DNA of 64,000 nucleotides from Flavicella sp963932955 (GCA_963932955.1 CAWVRK010000001.1:1-64000); one strand, 5' to 3'. Positions 26,317 through 34,736 are shown, counted from the first letter of the stretch. Notes: generated by a model from the sequence alone, not told the origin. Numbers and translations: made by a program.

Positions 26317-27096
26317 TCAAAAATGCAATTTGTGCAATTGCAAACCAGAAGCAGGAGCCAATTCCTTCAAAGTGTCTTTGTTAGGATTTTCCAAGCTGTC
26401 TTTTACAAAGTGCAAATCGACTTCTCCTTTTCCCACTTGAAACAAAACACCCATCATCAAACGGATTTGGTAACGCAGAAATCCTTTTCCGACCACACGG
26501 AACAAGTAGCTCTTTTCAGGAAAAAAGTTGGCCGTGTAAAGGTCATTGCTCACAATTTCACTGAGGAGAATTTCACGTTCAAAATTCGTCTGTTCTGAAG
26601 GCTTGTAAGCATAGCGCTGAAAGAGATGGGTTCCCTCAAACAACTTGGCACCTTCTTGCATCAAGGGAATGTTCAATGCACACGGAACGCCCACTAAAAA
26701 AGGAGCACAAAAGGGATGGTTCTTCTGCCCCTCCGAAAACAAGTAGAGGTATTCTTTGCGTTTGGAATCTTGGAGAATGTTAAAAGTCGCATCAACTTCT
26801 GAAACCGCTAAAACCCGAATGTCATTGGGCAAACTCTTGTTCAAACGCGCCATCAAATCGACTGTGTCAAGCGGTTGTTTGACAAACAATTCAAAGGCCG
26901 ATTCCTCTGCAGAAACCATGGCATCGGTTCTGCTGGCTCCCAAAATTTTAAAATCGGAATGTTCAAAGACAAAAGACAGTGTTTTCTCCACCATTTTTTG
27001 AACTGTTTTGACCTGTGGCTGTACCTGCCATCCATGGTAGCGAAAGCCCAAGTACTGAACCTTGAGTAAGTAATAAAAAGTAGTTTGTTTGTTCAC
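26317..27096 (-). CDS. truA: tRNA pseudouridine synthase TruA
   Basis: Modifies U38-40 in the tRNA anticodon arm. The N-terminal KVQYLGFRYHGWQVQP and the catalytic motif SRTDA (Asp conserved) are present. The residues after the catalytic Asp read AMVSAEESAFEL instead of the common AGVHA, a divergence I associate with Bacteroidota forms. 259 residues. It lies 52 bp downstream of the gene of unknown function at 27149 and is probably co-transcribed with it. Confidence 0.88.
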   Translation of the reverse strand: MNKQTTFYYLLKVQYLGFRYHGWQVQPQVKTVQKMVEKTLSFVFEHSDFKILGASRTDAMVSAEESAFELFVKQPLDTVDLMARLNKSLPNDIRVLAVSEVDATFNILQDSKRKEYLYLFSEGQKNHPFCAPFLVGVPCALNIPLMQEGAKLFEGTHLFQRYAYKPSEQTNFEREILLSEIVSNDLYTANFFPEKSYLFRVVGKGFLRYQIRLMMGVLFQVGKGEVDLHFVKDSLENPNKDTLKELAPASGLQLHKLHF

Positions 27097-27148
27097 TGTG
27101 TCCTCTCTAAATTGATCAGATGCTGTCTCTTAAATTCTTGATGTTTTT

Positions 27149-28693
27149 TTACGAAAGGCTCATGCGTCTTTTGCGCTTGACCACAACTTCTACAGGGACG
27201 CCTTCAATATTAGATTCCAACCACGAAATGATGTCCAAATACAAAAAAGCTCTTTTCTCATAGGGATGTTCTTCAAAGGGTTTTAACTCGGAATGCAATT
27301 TCTTAAAGGCACTTTTCAACTCGTTGGGATAAAGAACCGAAAGGTTTCTCAAAAACTTGATCATTTTACGCTGTACTTCATACAAATTGTCCATTTTTAA
27401 CAAGAACTTATAGGTGGATTTTATTAGCTCATCGATGTGTTGGTCTTCTCCAGATTCATAATGGGCCACCAAATTCAACACCCGAGTGTAACACAAGAGA
27501 TCTTCACGCATTTTCAATTCTTTGTTGTCGATGATTTTTTTCAAATAGAAAATACAGTTCTTATAATCTCCGGCACCAAAATACATGCAGGCTATTTTGT
27601 AATAAAAAAGCATGACATGATGCGCGTCTATTTTTTTTCCAAAAGCCTTGATTTGGTCGAGTACCTCGGGCACAAAATGCGTTCCTTTTAGAAACTCTCC
27701 TTCCAAATAGTAAAGATTAATTTTGTGCTGGTACAAGTACAAATTGGAGAGAACTTGTGTGTTCTCATTGACAAAAAAACGCTGGTACTCGATGGAGTCT
27801 TCCAACGCGATCAAAGTCTCGTTGAACTTGTATGTTTGTTGCAAATAAAACAAAGACTCCAAAGAATAATTGACGGCTTTGAGGTAAAATACAGGATGCA
27901 ATTGTTTCATATCTGCGTACTCGTCAAACAAAGCGAGTAATTTTTGAGAATAGCGGTAGCAGGCTAAAAAATCCTGTGTGATGAATCCGTACCAAAGTTT
28001 TGCTTGGTACAAAAACATTTTCCCCGTAAATCCCAAATCAGAAAACGCATACGCTGGAAGTTGTGCTTCGTAATAATTATTGACAACTTTGAAATCATAG
28101 TTGTCACGAACATAGCCGTATTTCAAAAACCAACTGTACAACTGCAAGGACAAATTGGAGAGTTTGGAGACTACCACATTTTTCAAACTGATGTTTTTGG
28201 CCTCCACAGCCAAAATATCGGCTCGATCAGTCATGCTTCGAGTGATGTATTGGGATTCAATCACTTTTTCGAGTTCCACCAATTCGTAGGCCAAAGTATT
28301 TTCTTCTTTTTCTATGGCTAAATTTTTGGCTTTGTCTAAAATTTTTAAACTCTGCTTGTAGAGTCCTTTGTTGTACAAAATGGTCGCAAAATCAAATTGT
28401 TCACGAATCTGTGTTCGCGTGTTTTGATGGATGGGACTCAAGCGCAAACTAATCAAAATCTGCTTGTACAAATGCGCTTTTGAATTGGAAATTTGCTGTT
28501 TTTTGATATTGGTTTTTTTCAAAATCAACTGCTCGTCATAGCAATCCATTTTATCCATGATGGCAAAGAGCGCCATAAAATTCGCTTCCGCATTTCCTCC
28601 CAAACGTCCTGCGTACAACTTAAATTGTCGTTTTTCGGATTTTGACAAGGATTTTATCAATAAAAAAAGAGGGTCTTTTTGATCTAAAGCCAT
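27149..28693 (-). CDS. Conserved flavobacterial protein of unknown function (helical repeat)
   Basis: 514 residues, no signal peptide or membrane segment, predicted to be nearly all alpha-helical. Pairs of helices rich in Leu/Tyr/Lys at ~35-residue spacing (for instance TILYNKGLYKQSLKILDKAKNL and YYKIACMYFGAGDYKNCIFY, parts quoted) look like degenerate TPR repeats. The N-terminus (DPLFLLIKSLSKSEKRQFKLY) and a basic C-terminus (VVKRKRRMSL) flank them. I do not recognise a catalytic motif. Location upstream of truA suggests co-expression with tRNA modification, nothing more. Confidence 0.85.
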   Translation of the reverse strand: MALDQKDPLFLLIKSLSKSEKRQFKLYAGRLGGNAEANFMALFAIMDKMDCYDEQLILKKTNIKKQQISNSKAHLYKQILISLRLSPIHQNTRTQIREQFDFATILYNKGLYKQSLKILDKAKNLAIEKEENTLAYELVELEKVIESQYITRSMTDRADILAVEAKNISLKNVVVSKLSNLSLQLYSWFLKYGYVRDNYDFKVVNNYYEAQLPAYAFSDLGFTGKMFLYQAKLWYGFITQDFLACYRYSQKLLALFDEYADMKQLHPVFYLKAVNYSLESLFYLQQTYKFNETLIALEDSIEYQRFFVNENTQVLSNLYLYQHKINLYYLEGEFLKGTHFVPEVLDQIKAFGKKIDAHHVMLFYYKIACMYFGAGDYKNCIFYLKKIIDNKELKMREDLLCYTRVLNLVAHYESGEDQHIDELIKSTYKFLLKMDNLYEVQRKMIKFLRNLSVLYPNELKSAFKKLHSELKPFEEHPYEKRAFLYLDIISWLESNIEGVPVEVVVKRKRRMSLS

Positions 28694-28733
28694 GGGTCAA
28701 CTGCTTTGGTTTTTGAAACGATTCACAGGAAAA

Positions 28734-28741
28734 CAAATTTA
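28734..28741 (-). promoter_or_regulatory. -7 promoter box for the unknown-function gene and truA
   Basis: Minus-strand TAAATTTG fits TAnnTTTG, 40 bp upstream of the start codon at 28693. Confidence 0.55.
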
Positions 28742-28933
28742 CTACATTTTTTACGATTCATCCACAAGGAAATGACCCGAAAAGAGCCCCAAAAAAACAG
28801 GTTGTTTTGACGTGTAGACATCGTAAAAAGAAAGGGTTTAAAATATTGATTTACAAATGTTTAAATCATTTGATTGAAATATTGAATACAGTAAAGAACC
28901 GGCAGTTTCGATAAAAAGCATGAATCAGAACCG

Positions 28934-28941
28934 TATTTTTG
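28934..28941 (+). promoter_or_regulatory. -7 promoter box for leuA
   Basis: TATTTTTG fits TAnnTTTG and lies 29 bp before the leuA ATG. A TTTC at 28906 is a poor -33 candidate with a 24-bp gap. Confidence 0.5.
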
Positions 28942-28970
28942 AATCAAGTTAATAGACAAAACACACCACA

Positions 28971-30131
28971 ATGAGCGACAATCATGTTCAGATTTTTGAT
29001 ACAACCTTAAGAGATGGAGAGCAAGTACCTGGCTGTAAGCTAAATACAGAGCAAAAACTCATCATCGCAGAACGGTTGGATTTATTAGGTGTAGACATCA
29101 TCGAAGCGGGTTTTCCTGTTTCGAGTCCTGGAGATTTCAAATCGGTAGAAGCGATTTCTAAAATTGTAAAAAACGCGACGGTTTGCGGTCTTACAAGAGC
29201 ACATAAAAACGACATCGAAGTAGCGGCGCAAGCCTTGAAATTTGCCAAAAAACCACGAATACACACCGGCATTGGTACTTCAGATTCTCACATACAATTC
29301 AAATTCAAATCCACACAAGAAAAAATCATCGAACGCGCACAAGAAGCAGTGAAATACGCCAAGAGTTTTGTCGAAGATGTGGAATTCTACGCAGAAGATG
29401 CGGGGAGAACTGACAACGAGTATTTGGCTCGTGTCTGCGAGGCAGTCATCAAATCGGGAGCTACTGTTTTGAACATTCCCGACACGACAGGTTATTGCTT
29501 GCCCGAAGAATACGGCGCAAAAATCAAATACCTCAAAGAAAATGTAAAAGGAATTGAAAATGTGATCTTGTCTTGTCACTGTCACAATGATTTGGGCTTG
29601 GCAACGGCCAATGCAGTCTCAGGAGCCATCAACGGAGCCAGACAAATCGAATGTACCATCAACGGAATCGGTGAACGGGCTGGAAACACTGCCTTGGAAG
29701 AAGTGGTAATGATTTTCAAACAACACCCGCACTTGGACTTGTACACAAATGTCAATAGCAAATTACTCTATAGCACCAGTCAGCTGGTTCAAGAACACAT
29801 GGGAATGTATGTGCAACCCAACAAAGCAGTTGTCGGAGACAATGCCTTTGCGCACAGTTCTGGCATCCACCAAGACGGAGTCATCAAAAACAGAGAAACC
29901 TATGAAATCATGGATCCTGCTGATGTGGGCGTCACCGAATCTTCAATCGTCTTGACCGCAAGAAGCGGAAGAGCTGCTTTGGCCTATCGACTGAAAAACA
30001 ATGGGTATGAATTGACAAAACTTCAATTGGATGAAACCTATCCTGAATTTTTAAAATTTGCAGACACACAAAAAGAAATTGGAGACAAAGAATTACACCT
30101 CCTCATGGAGCGCTGTAAGATCAAAGCCTGA
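28971..30131 (+). CDS. leuA: 2-isopropylmalate synthase, short form (LeuA-like)
   Basis: Claisen-type condensing enzyme of the DRE-TIM family, first step of leucine synthesis. FDTTLRDGEQVPG (9-21) carries the metal and catalytic Arg/Asp. HCHNDLGLATAN supplies the metal-binding His pair, and NGIGERAGNTALEEVVM is the second family signature. At 386 residues it ends after the TIM barrel and linker and lacks the ~110-residue allosteric LeuA dimer domain, so leucine feedback is probably weak or absent. Homocitrate synthase is the main alternative. The neighbours are not leuB/C/D. The nearest related pathway is the ilv operon 2.8 kb away on the other strand. Confidence 0.85.
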   Translation: MSDNHVQIFDTTLRDGEQVPGCKLNTEQKLIIAERLDLLGVDIIEAGFPVSSPGDFKSVEAISKIVKNATVCGLTRAHKNDIEVAAQALKFAKKPRIHTGIGTSDSHIQFKFKSTQEKIIERAQEAVKYAKSFVEDVEFYAEDAGRTDNEYLARVCEAVIKSGATVLNIPDTTGYCLPEEYGAKIKYLKENVKGIENVILSCHCHNDLGLATANAVSGAINGARQIECTINGIGERAGNTALEEVVMIFKQHPHLDLYTNVNSKLLYSTSQLVQEHMGMYVQPNKAVVGDNAFAHSSGIHQDGVIKNRETYEIMDPADVGVTESSIVLTARSGRAALAYRLKNNGYELTKLQLDETYPEFLKFADTQKEIGDKELHLLMERCKIKA

Positions 30132-30150
30132 TTTTATTTTTACCAATACA

Positions 30151-30181
30151 AAAGGTCCTCAAAATTTGAGGGCCTTTTTTA
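30151..30181 (+). terminator. Terminator after leuA
   Basis: Stem AAAGGTCCTCAAA with TTTGAGGGCCTTT (one G-U) followed by T residues, 20 bp after the leuA stop. Confidence 0.85.
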
Positions 30182-30214
30182 TTGAAAAACCCCTTGGACA
30201 AAACAACCCCTCTT

Positions 30215-30243
30215 TTTGAAACCAACAAATAGTTGTATCTTTG
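30215..30243 (+). promoter_or_regulatory. Promoter of the cys leader and cysE-cysM
   Basis: TTTG (30215-30218), a 17-bp gap and TATCTTTG (30236-30243) match the Bacteroidota -33/-7 pattern well. The transcript would begin near 30246, about 17 nt before the leader-peptide ATG. Confidence 0.75.
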
Positions 30244-30262
30244 CCACAGACATTTCAATACT

Positions 30263-30340
30263 ATGAAAACCATTCGCTCACCACACTACGCTCCTTGGTT
30301 GCCTCAAATTTCTTTGAGGGATTGTCGTTGCTGTTTCTAA
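30263..30340 (+). CDS. Cysteine leader peptide upstream of cysE (25 aa)
   Basis: A 25-codon ORF, starting MKTIRSPHYAPWLPQ and ending ISLRDCRCCF then TAA. Three Cys codons (TGT, TGC, TGT) lie within four codons at the very end, next to cysteine synthesis genes and behind a strong promoter. The element CCTCAAA (30302-30308) pairs with TTTGAGG (30313-30319) inside the ORF. A second copy of CTCAAATT (30357-30364) sits beside the cysE start and can pair with the same TTTGAGG. A ribosome stalled on the Cys codons would cover TTTGAGG and free the cysE start. The ORF and pairings are seen; the regulation is inferred. Confidence 0.72.
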   Translation: MKTIRSPHYAPWLPQISLRDCRCCF

Positions 30341-30389
30341 AAATAGCCTATTTTTACTCAAATTCATGCTAACATTCAATACCATAATC

Positions 30390-31187
30390 ATGACAAAAAA
30401 TCTGATTATTAAAAAGATAGCTTTGTCAAAAAGCCCAAATTCAATAAATTACGGCATCAAAACAAAGACAGAGGAATTTACTGAAAAACTGTTTTTCACC
30501 CTTTTTGACAACTATGCCGACTTGGAAGAAAGCATCGATGCCTTGGAGATCCTCTTCAAAGACATTTCGGTGATAGCTTGCAAAAAACCTCAGCGAAAAT
30601 GCGATGCGGTTTGGAAATCTTTTTTGGAAAAATTGCCCACTGTTTTGGAGCAACTCAACCAAGACGCACTTTACATCTTAGAAAACGACCCTGCATCGAA
30701 CAATGTGGAAGAAGTCTATTTGGCTTATCCCGGTTTTTACGCCATTGCCATCTACCGATTGAGCCACGAGTTGTACCTCTTGGACATGTTGCTGTTTTCC
30801 AGATTGATGAGTGAATACGCTCACCGCATCACCGGAACAGACATTCATGCAGGAGCATCCATTGCCTCGCCCTTTTTTATTGACCATGCCACAGGTATTG
30901 TCATTGGAGAAACAACCGTGATTTCAAAACACGTTAAAATCTACCAAGGAGTCACCCTGGGAGCTTTGAGTGTCAGCAAAAACATGAAAAACAGCAAACG
31001 ACACCCAACAGTAGAAGAAGGCGTGTGCATTTATGCCAATGCAACAATTTTAGGAGGGGAAACAACGATTGGAAAAAACAGCATCGTTGGCGGAAATGCT
31101 TGGGTGACACGTTCCATCCCAGAAGGATCCGTAGTCTCCAACACCACCACCACAGATGTAAAAATAAAAGCGAAAATACAGAAGTAA
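30390..31187 (+). CDS. cysE: Serine O-acetyltransferase
   Basis: Makes O-acetylserine from serine and acetyl-CoA for cysteine synthesis. The N-terminal ~150 residues are helical, as in SAT proteins. The C-terminal left-handed beta-helix of hexapeptide repeats starts at GTDIHAGASIASPFFIDHATGIVIGE (split here across the active-site His/Asp), followed by YQGVTLGALS and the coenzyme A loop region KRHPTVEEGV. 265 residues from ATG 30390; an in-frame ATG at 30366 would add eight. The 5' region holds the Cys leader peptide. cysM follows 44 bp downstream. Confidence 0.93.
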   Translation: MTKNLIIKKIALSKSPNSINYGIKTKTEEFTEKLFFTLFDNYADLEESIDALEILFKDISVIACKKPQRKCDAVWKSFLEKLPTVLEQLNQDALYILENDPASNNVEEVYLAYPGFYAIAIYRLSHELYLLDMLLFSRLMSEYAHRITGTDIHAGASIASPFFIDHATGIVIGETTVISKHVKIYQGVTLGALSVSKNMKNSKRHPTVEEGVCIYANATILGGETTIGKNSIVGGNAWVTRSIPEGSVVSNTTTTDVKIKAKIQK

Positions 31188-31231
31188 ACGCCCTCTTTGA
31201 TTTTTTTACAATCAAAAGCCATACGAATACT

Positions 31232-32119
31232 ATGAACCCAAAAAAAATAGAAGCACTTATCGGAAACACGCCTTTGGTGGAAACCCGCAATTTGGTCAAA
31301 AATAAAAATGTTCGCTTGTTGTTGAAATTGGAAGGAAACAATCCAGGTGGGAGTGTCAAAGACCGAGCAGCCTACAACATGATTGCCGCTGCCTTGGAAA
31401 GAGGAACCCTTAAAAGAGGAGACAAACTCATCGAAGCAACAAGTGGCAATACAGGAATTGCCTTGGCGATGATCGCCAAATTGATGGGGATTGAAATAGA
31501 ACTCATCTTGCCCGAAAGTGCGACAAAAGAACGCACACAGACCATGCGTGCTTTTGGAGCCAAAGTGATCCTTACACCTGCTAAAGAGGGCATCATCGGA
31601 TCTCGGAAGTACGCCGATCAAAAAGTTGCTGAAGGTGGCTATTTGATGCTAAACCAATTTGCCAACAACGACAATTGGAAAGCCCATTATAAAACAACGG
31701 GACCCGAAATCTGGAGAGACACAAAAGGCGCCGTCACTCATTTTGTATCAGCCATGGGAACTACGGGAACCATCATGGGTACCTCAACATTTTTAAAAGA
31801 ACAAAATAGCGATATCCAAATCATTGGAGCACAGCCTAGTGAAGGGTCAAAAATACCGGGAATTAGAAAGTGGCCCAAAGAATTTTTACCAAAGATTTTC
31901 AATCCTAAAAAAGTAGATAAAATCCTCGAAGTAAGTGAAGTAGAAGCCCGTGCCATGACCAAAAGATTGGCCTTGGAAGAAGGGGTTTTTGCGGGAATGA
32001 GCAGTGGTGGTTCTGTCGCTACTGCAGTGAAAGTTGCCAACAGCTTGGATTCGGGGGTGGTGGTAGCCATTGTCTGCGATCGTGGAGACCGCTACCTGTC
32101 TTCGGACTTGTTTGACTAA
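31232..32119 (+). CDS. cysM: Cysteine synthase B-type (O-acetylserine sulfhydrylase)
   Basis: PLP enzyme that replaces the acetyl group of O-acetylserine with sulfide. The Schiff-base Lys43 lies in NPGGSVKDRAA, and the phosphate/substrate loop TSGNTG is at 70-75. The segment IPGIRKWP is typical of CysM rather than CysK, and SSGGSVA is near the C-terminus. 295 residues. Start chosen at the ATG giving MNPKKIEALIGNTPL, the family N-terminus. Second gene of the cys operon. Its stop is only 7 bp from the stop of the converging TPM gene, with no terminator visible between. Confidence 0.94.
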   Translation: MNPKKIEALIGNTPLVETRNLVKNKNVRLLLKLEGNNPGGSVKDRAAYNMIAAALERGTLKRGDKLIEATSGNTGIALAMIAKLMGIEIELILPESATKERTQTMRAFGAKVILTPAKEGIIGSRKYADQKVAEGGYLMLNQFANNDNWKAHYKTTGPEIWRDTKGAVTHFVSAMGTTGTIMGTSTFLKEQNSDIQIIGAQPSEGSKIPGIRKWPKEFLPKIFNPKKVDKILEVSEVEARAMTKRLALEEGVFAGMSSGGSVATAVKVANSLDSGVVVAIVCDRGDRYLSSDLFD

Positions 32120-32126
32120 AAGTTTG

Positions 32127-32912
32127 CTACCAGCCACCGCTAGCGCCTCCACCTCCAAAACTACCGCCTCCAAAGCCGCCGCCAAAACCGCCGGCACCTC
32201 CAAAACCCGCACTACCGCCAAAACCGCGACGACTGCCCATATTGCTTAACAAAAGGGCTGTCAAAAGATCGGATGAATGGGAACGCCTTCCGTTTCCGCC
32301 GCCTCCTTTTTTGTTGCGAAAAAGAAGAAACAAGACCAAAACCACCAAGATAAAAACGGCTTTGATTTTTGAATTTTTTTTGGGTTTATTTGCTTTGGGG
32401 AGTGCGTCAAATTCCCCCGACAACACCTGAATGATTGCCGTGGTAGCCTGGTCCAAACCAGCATAGTAATTCTGAAGTTTGAATTGGGGTTTGATCAAGG
32501 TTTCTATTATCCGTCTCGACAGAGCGTCCGTCAGGAGATGTTCGACCCCATAACCTGTAGATATATTGATTTTACGTTCGTTTTTGGCCACCAAAATCAA
32601 GACACCATTGTCTTTCCCTTTTTGACCAATCCCCCATTTTTGAGCGAGTTCTGCCCCGTACATCGCAATGTCGTTGGAACCGATAGAGTTTAAAGTAACC
32701 ACCACAATCTGTGTGGAGGTACTGTCTTGGTAGCGGAGTAATTTCTGCTCCAAAGCGTAGTATTCTCCTTTACTTAAAAAGGCAGCTTGGTCGTACAAAC
32801 TGGTTTGCACTTTTGGCACAGGCAGTAAATCTTCTTGTGCCCTAGTATTAAAAGAAGTAAACAAAAGAAACAGGAACAAAAGTAAAACGGATGGTGTGCA
32901 GTGTGCTTTCAA
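32127..32912 (-). CDS. TPM-domain membrane protein with Gly-rich tail (YgcG family)
   Basis: 261 residues: signal peptide (~1-25, LLLFLFLLFTSFNTRA), a periplasmic TPM domain (~38-165, with QKWGIGQKGKDNGVLILVA and the STGYGVEHLLTDAL segment), one membrane helix (~184-198) and a tail of FGG/GGG repeats. TPM domains have been linked to photosystem II repair in plants and described as phosphatase-like, but the bacterial role is unclear. It ends an envelope-type group with LemA, the small TPM protein and a Bax-inhibitor-1 protein. Confidence 0.88.
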   Translation of the reverse strand: MKAHCTPSVLLLFLFLLFTSFNTRAQEDLLPVPKVQTSLYDQAAFLSKGEYYALEQKLLRYQDSTSTQIVVVTLNSIGSNDIAMYGAELAQKWGIGQKGKDNGVLILVAKNERKINISTGYGVEHLLTDALSRRIIETLIKPQFKLQNYYAGLDQATTAIIQVLSGEFDALPKANKPKKNSKIKAVFILVVLVLFLLFRNKKGGGGNGRRSHSSDLLTALLLSNMGSRRGFGGSAGFGGAGGFGGGFGGGSFGGGGASGGW

Positions 32913-32984
32913 ACTTTCAGTGGTATTAAAAAGGAATGTGTCGAACTTGCTAAAAGAGGTCCTAAATTCCTGTTTGAGTGTAAA

Positions 32985-33671
32985 TTACTTTCTATCTCCA
33001 AAAATACGCAACAGGTACAAAAACATGTTGACAAAATCCAAGTACAAAGTCAAGGCTCCTAAGATGGATTTCTTTTTGGCTTGTTCTGCGTCGTCTTCCA
33101 GCACTGCCATGCGTTTTATCTTTTGAGTATCATAAGCCGTCAAACCGACAAAAATAAGAACCCCCGCATAATTGGCTACCCAGTACAATACTTCACTTTG
33201 CATAAAGATGTTGACCACCGTTGCGATGATCAAACCGACCAAAGCCATCATTGCCAATCTGCCGAGAGATGTCAAGTCTTTTTTGGTCGTGTAACCGTAG
33301 AAACTCATGATGCCAAAAGTAACCGCAGTGATCAAAAATGTAGAGGCGATGGATCCGGTTGTATACACCAAAAAGACCATGGACAAAGTGAGCCCGTTAA
33401 GAATGGCATACAACAAGAAAAAGATTCCTGCAGTTTCCGCACTGATGCGGTGAATACGTGCCGATATGTAGATGACCAAACCCAATTCGGCCGCGATCAA
33501 AGCGTAAAAAGAGAATTTACTGCCAAAAACAAAGTTCATCACAGCAGGTGTGGAAACTGCCCACATCGCAATGACGGCAGTGAGCAACAAGGCCCCACTC
33601 ATCCATCCGTAAACTTTGGATATAAAGGTGGCTTGTAAAGTTGCTTGATGTATGGAAAGATTTGTGTTCAT
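32985..33671 (-). CDS. Bax inhibitor-1/YccA family membrane protein
   Basis: 228 residues with seven hydrophobic segments. The start chosen gives MNTNLSIHQATLQATFISKVYGWM, the usual BI-1 N-terminal pattern; a longer in-frame extension runs over the upstream TPM gene and is not credible. The C-terminal part has GLTAYDTQKIKRMAV and the motif LYLDFVNMFLYLLRIFG, hallmarks of the family. Bacterial members such as BsYetJ are pH-sensitive calcium-leak channels; the role here is not known. The gene is unusual in lying between two TPM genes. Confidence 0.93.
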   Translation of the reverse strand: MNTNLSIHQATLQATFISKVYGWMSGALLLTAVIAMWAVSTPAVMNFVFGSKFSFYALIAAELGLVIYISARIHRISAETAGIFFLLYAILNGLTLSMVFLVYTTGSIASTFLITAVTFGIMSFYGYTTKKDLTSLGRLAMMALVGLIIATVVNIFMQSEVLYWVANYAGVLIFVGLTAYDTQKIKRMAVLEDDAEQAKKKSILGALTLYLDFVNMFLYLLRIFGDRK

Positions 33672-33708
33672 AAGGTTGTTGTGTGTTTTTAATATGTGTT
33701 TGATGGAA

Positions 33709-34146
33709 TCACCCTTTCGAAATGGCATCTGACAATTCGTTGGCATCGTTGGATTGGTAGGGAAAATACTCTTTGAGTTTATTGCCTGCCTCCACAATAC
33801 CCAACTGCAATCCTTTGGCGAATTCTCCTTTTTTAAATTCGGAGAGGACCAGATCCTTAGTGCTGTCCCAAAAACCATCAGGCACAACACGGTCAATCCC
33901 GACATCGCCCAAAATGGCAAATTGATGTTGTTCGATTGCCAAGTAAAACAGTACCGCGTTTTGCGCAGCTGTCTCATTCATTTTTAGTTGAAAGAAAACT
34001 TCTTTGCCACGTTCCAATGCGGGTTTGTCAGCAGTCGGTTCTATGTGTACTCGGATTTCTCCGGAAGTGCTTTTTTCCGCAATTTGAATAGCGTTTACAA
34101 CAGCTTCTTCCTCTTCTTTTGATAAGTGGTATTCGGTTGAGGCCAT
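33709..34146 (-). CDS. Small TPM-domain protein
   Basis: 145 residues with no signal peptide. It consists almost entirely of a TPM domain: EIRVHIEPTADKPALERGKEVF, split from AQNAVLFYLAIEQHQFAILGD and KGEFAKGLQLGIVEAGNKLKEYFP. It is the cytoplasmic counterpart of the TPM protein at 32.1 kb. It follows lemA by 2 bp, so they are probably translated together. Function unknown. Confidence 0.88.
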   Translation of the reverse strand: MASTEYHLSKEEEEAVVNAIQIAEKSTSGEIRVHIEPTADKPALERGKEVFFQLKMNETAAQNAVLFYLAIEQHQFAILGDVGIDRVVPDGFWDSTKDLVLSEFKKGEFAKGLQLGIVEAGNKLKEYFPYQSNDANELSDAISKG

Positions 34147-34148
34147 GC

Positions 34149-34736
34149 TTAAAATTTTACTTCGGGTGCTTTTTCACTTCCTTCTGCAGCTTGGTACCGC
34201 GACATTTCTTCAAAACCGAACCAACCTGCAAAAATGGAGTTTGGAAATATTTTGATGTGTTTGTTGTACACATTTACCCCATTGTTAAAGCGGTTTCGCG
34301 CTACATTGATTCTGTTTTCTGTCCCCTCCAATTGACTTTGCAATTCCAGGAAATTGGTATTGGCTTTCAGGTCGGGATAGCGCTCGGCAACAACCATCAG
34401 CCTTCCCAATGCACCAGACAAGCCTTGCTGTGCCTTTTGAAATTGTGCCATTTTTTCTGGAGTGAGGTTGCCAGCATCTATTTTCGTACTCGTGGCTGCT
34501 GCCCGCGCTTTGATGACCGCTTCCAAAGTTTCACTTTCGTGTGCCGCATAGCCCTTTACAGTAGCGACCAAATTGGGAATCAAATCCGCCCTTCTTTGGT
34601 AGGAGCTTTCTACGTTGGACCAAGTGGTCTTGGCATCTTCTTCAAAAGAAACTGCAGTATTGTTGAATCCTTTGATGGAGCCGTATGCCCAAACAACGAT
34701 TACAGCGATGGTAATAAATGGCAACCATTTTTTCAT
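34149..34736 (-). CDS. LemA family protein
   Basis: 195 residues: N-terminal membrane helix (~5-20, LPFITIAVIVVWAYGS), then long antiparallel helices with family signatures VESSYQRRADLIPNLVATVKGYA and FNNGVNVYNKHIKIFPNSIFAGWFGFE (quoted in part). LemA proteins commonly sit next to TPM genes, as here. The biochemical role is unknown. Confidence 0.93.
   Translation of the reverse strand: MKKWLPFITIAVIVVWAYGSIKGFNNTAVSFEEDAKTTWSNVESSYQRRADLIPNLVATVKGYAAHESETLEAVIKARAAATSTKIDAGNLTPEKMAQFQKAQQGLSGALGRLMVVAERYPDLKANTNFLELQSQLEGTENRINVARNRFNNGVNVYNKHIKIFPNSIFAGWFGFEEMSRYQAAEGSEKAPEVKF

Noticed and set aside
28971..30131. Homocitrate synthase
   Set aside because: The sequence and the presence of branched-chain synthesis genes fit LeuA better; not excluded without an assay.
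33672..33977. N-terminal extension of the Bax-inhibitor-1 protein
   Set aside because: The in-frame extension overlaps the small TPM gene and is unrelated to BI-1 sequences.
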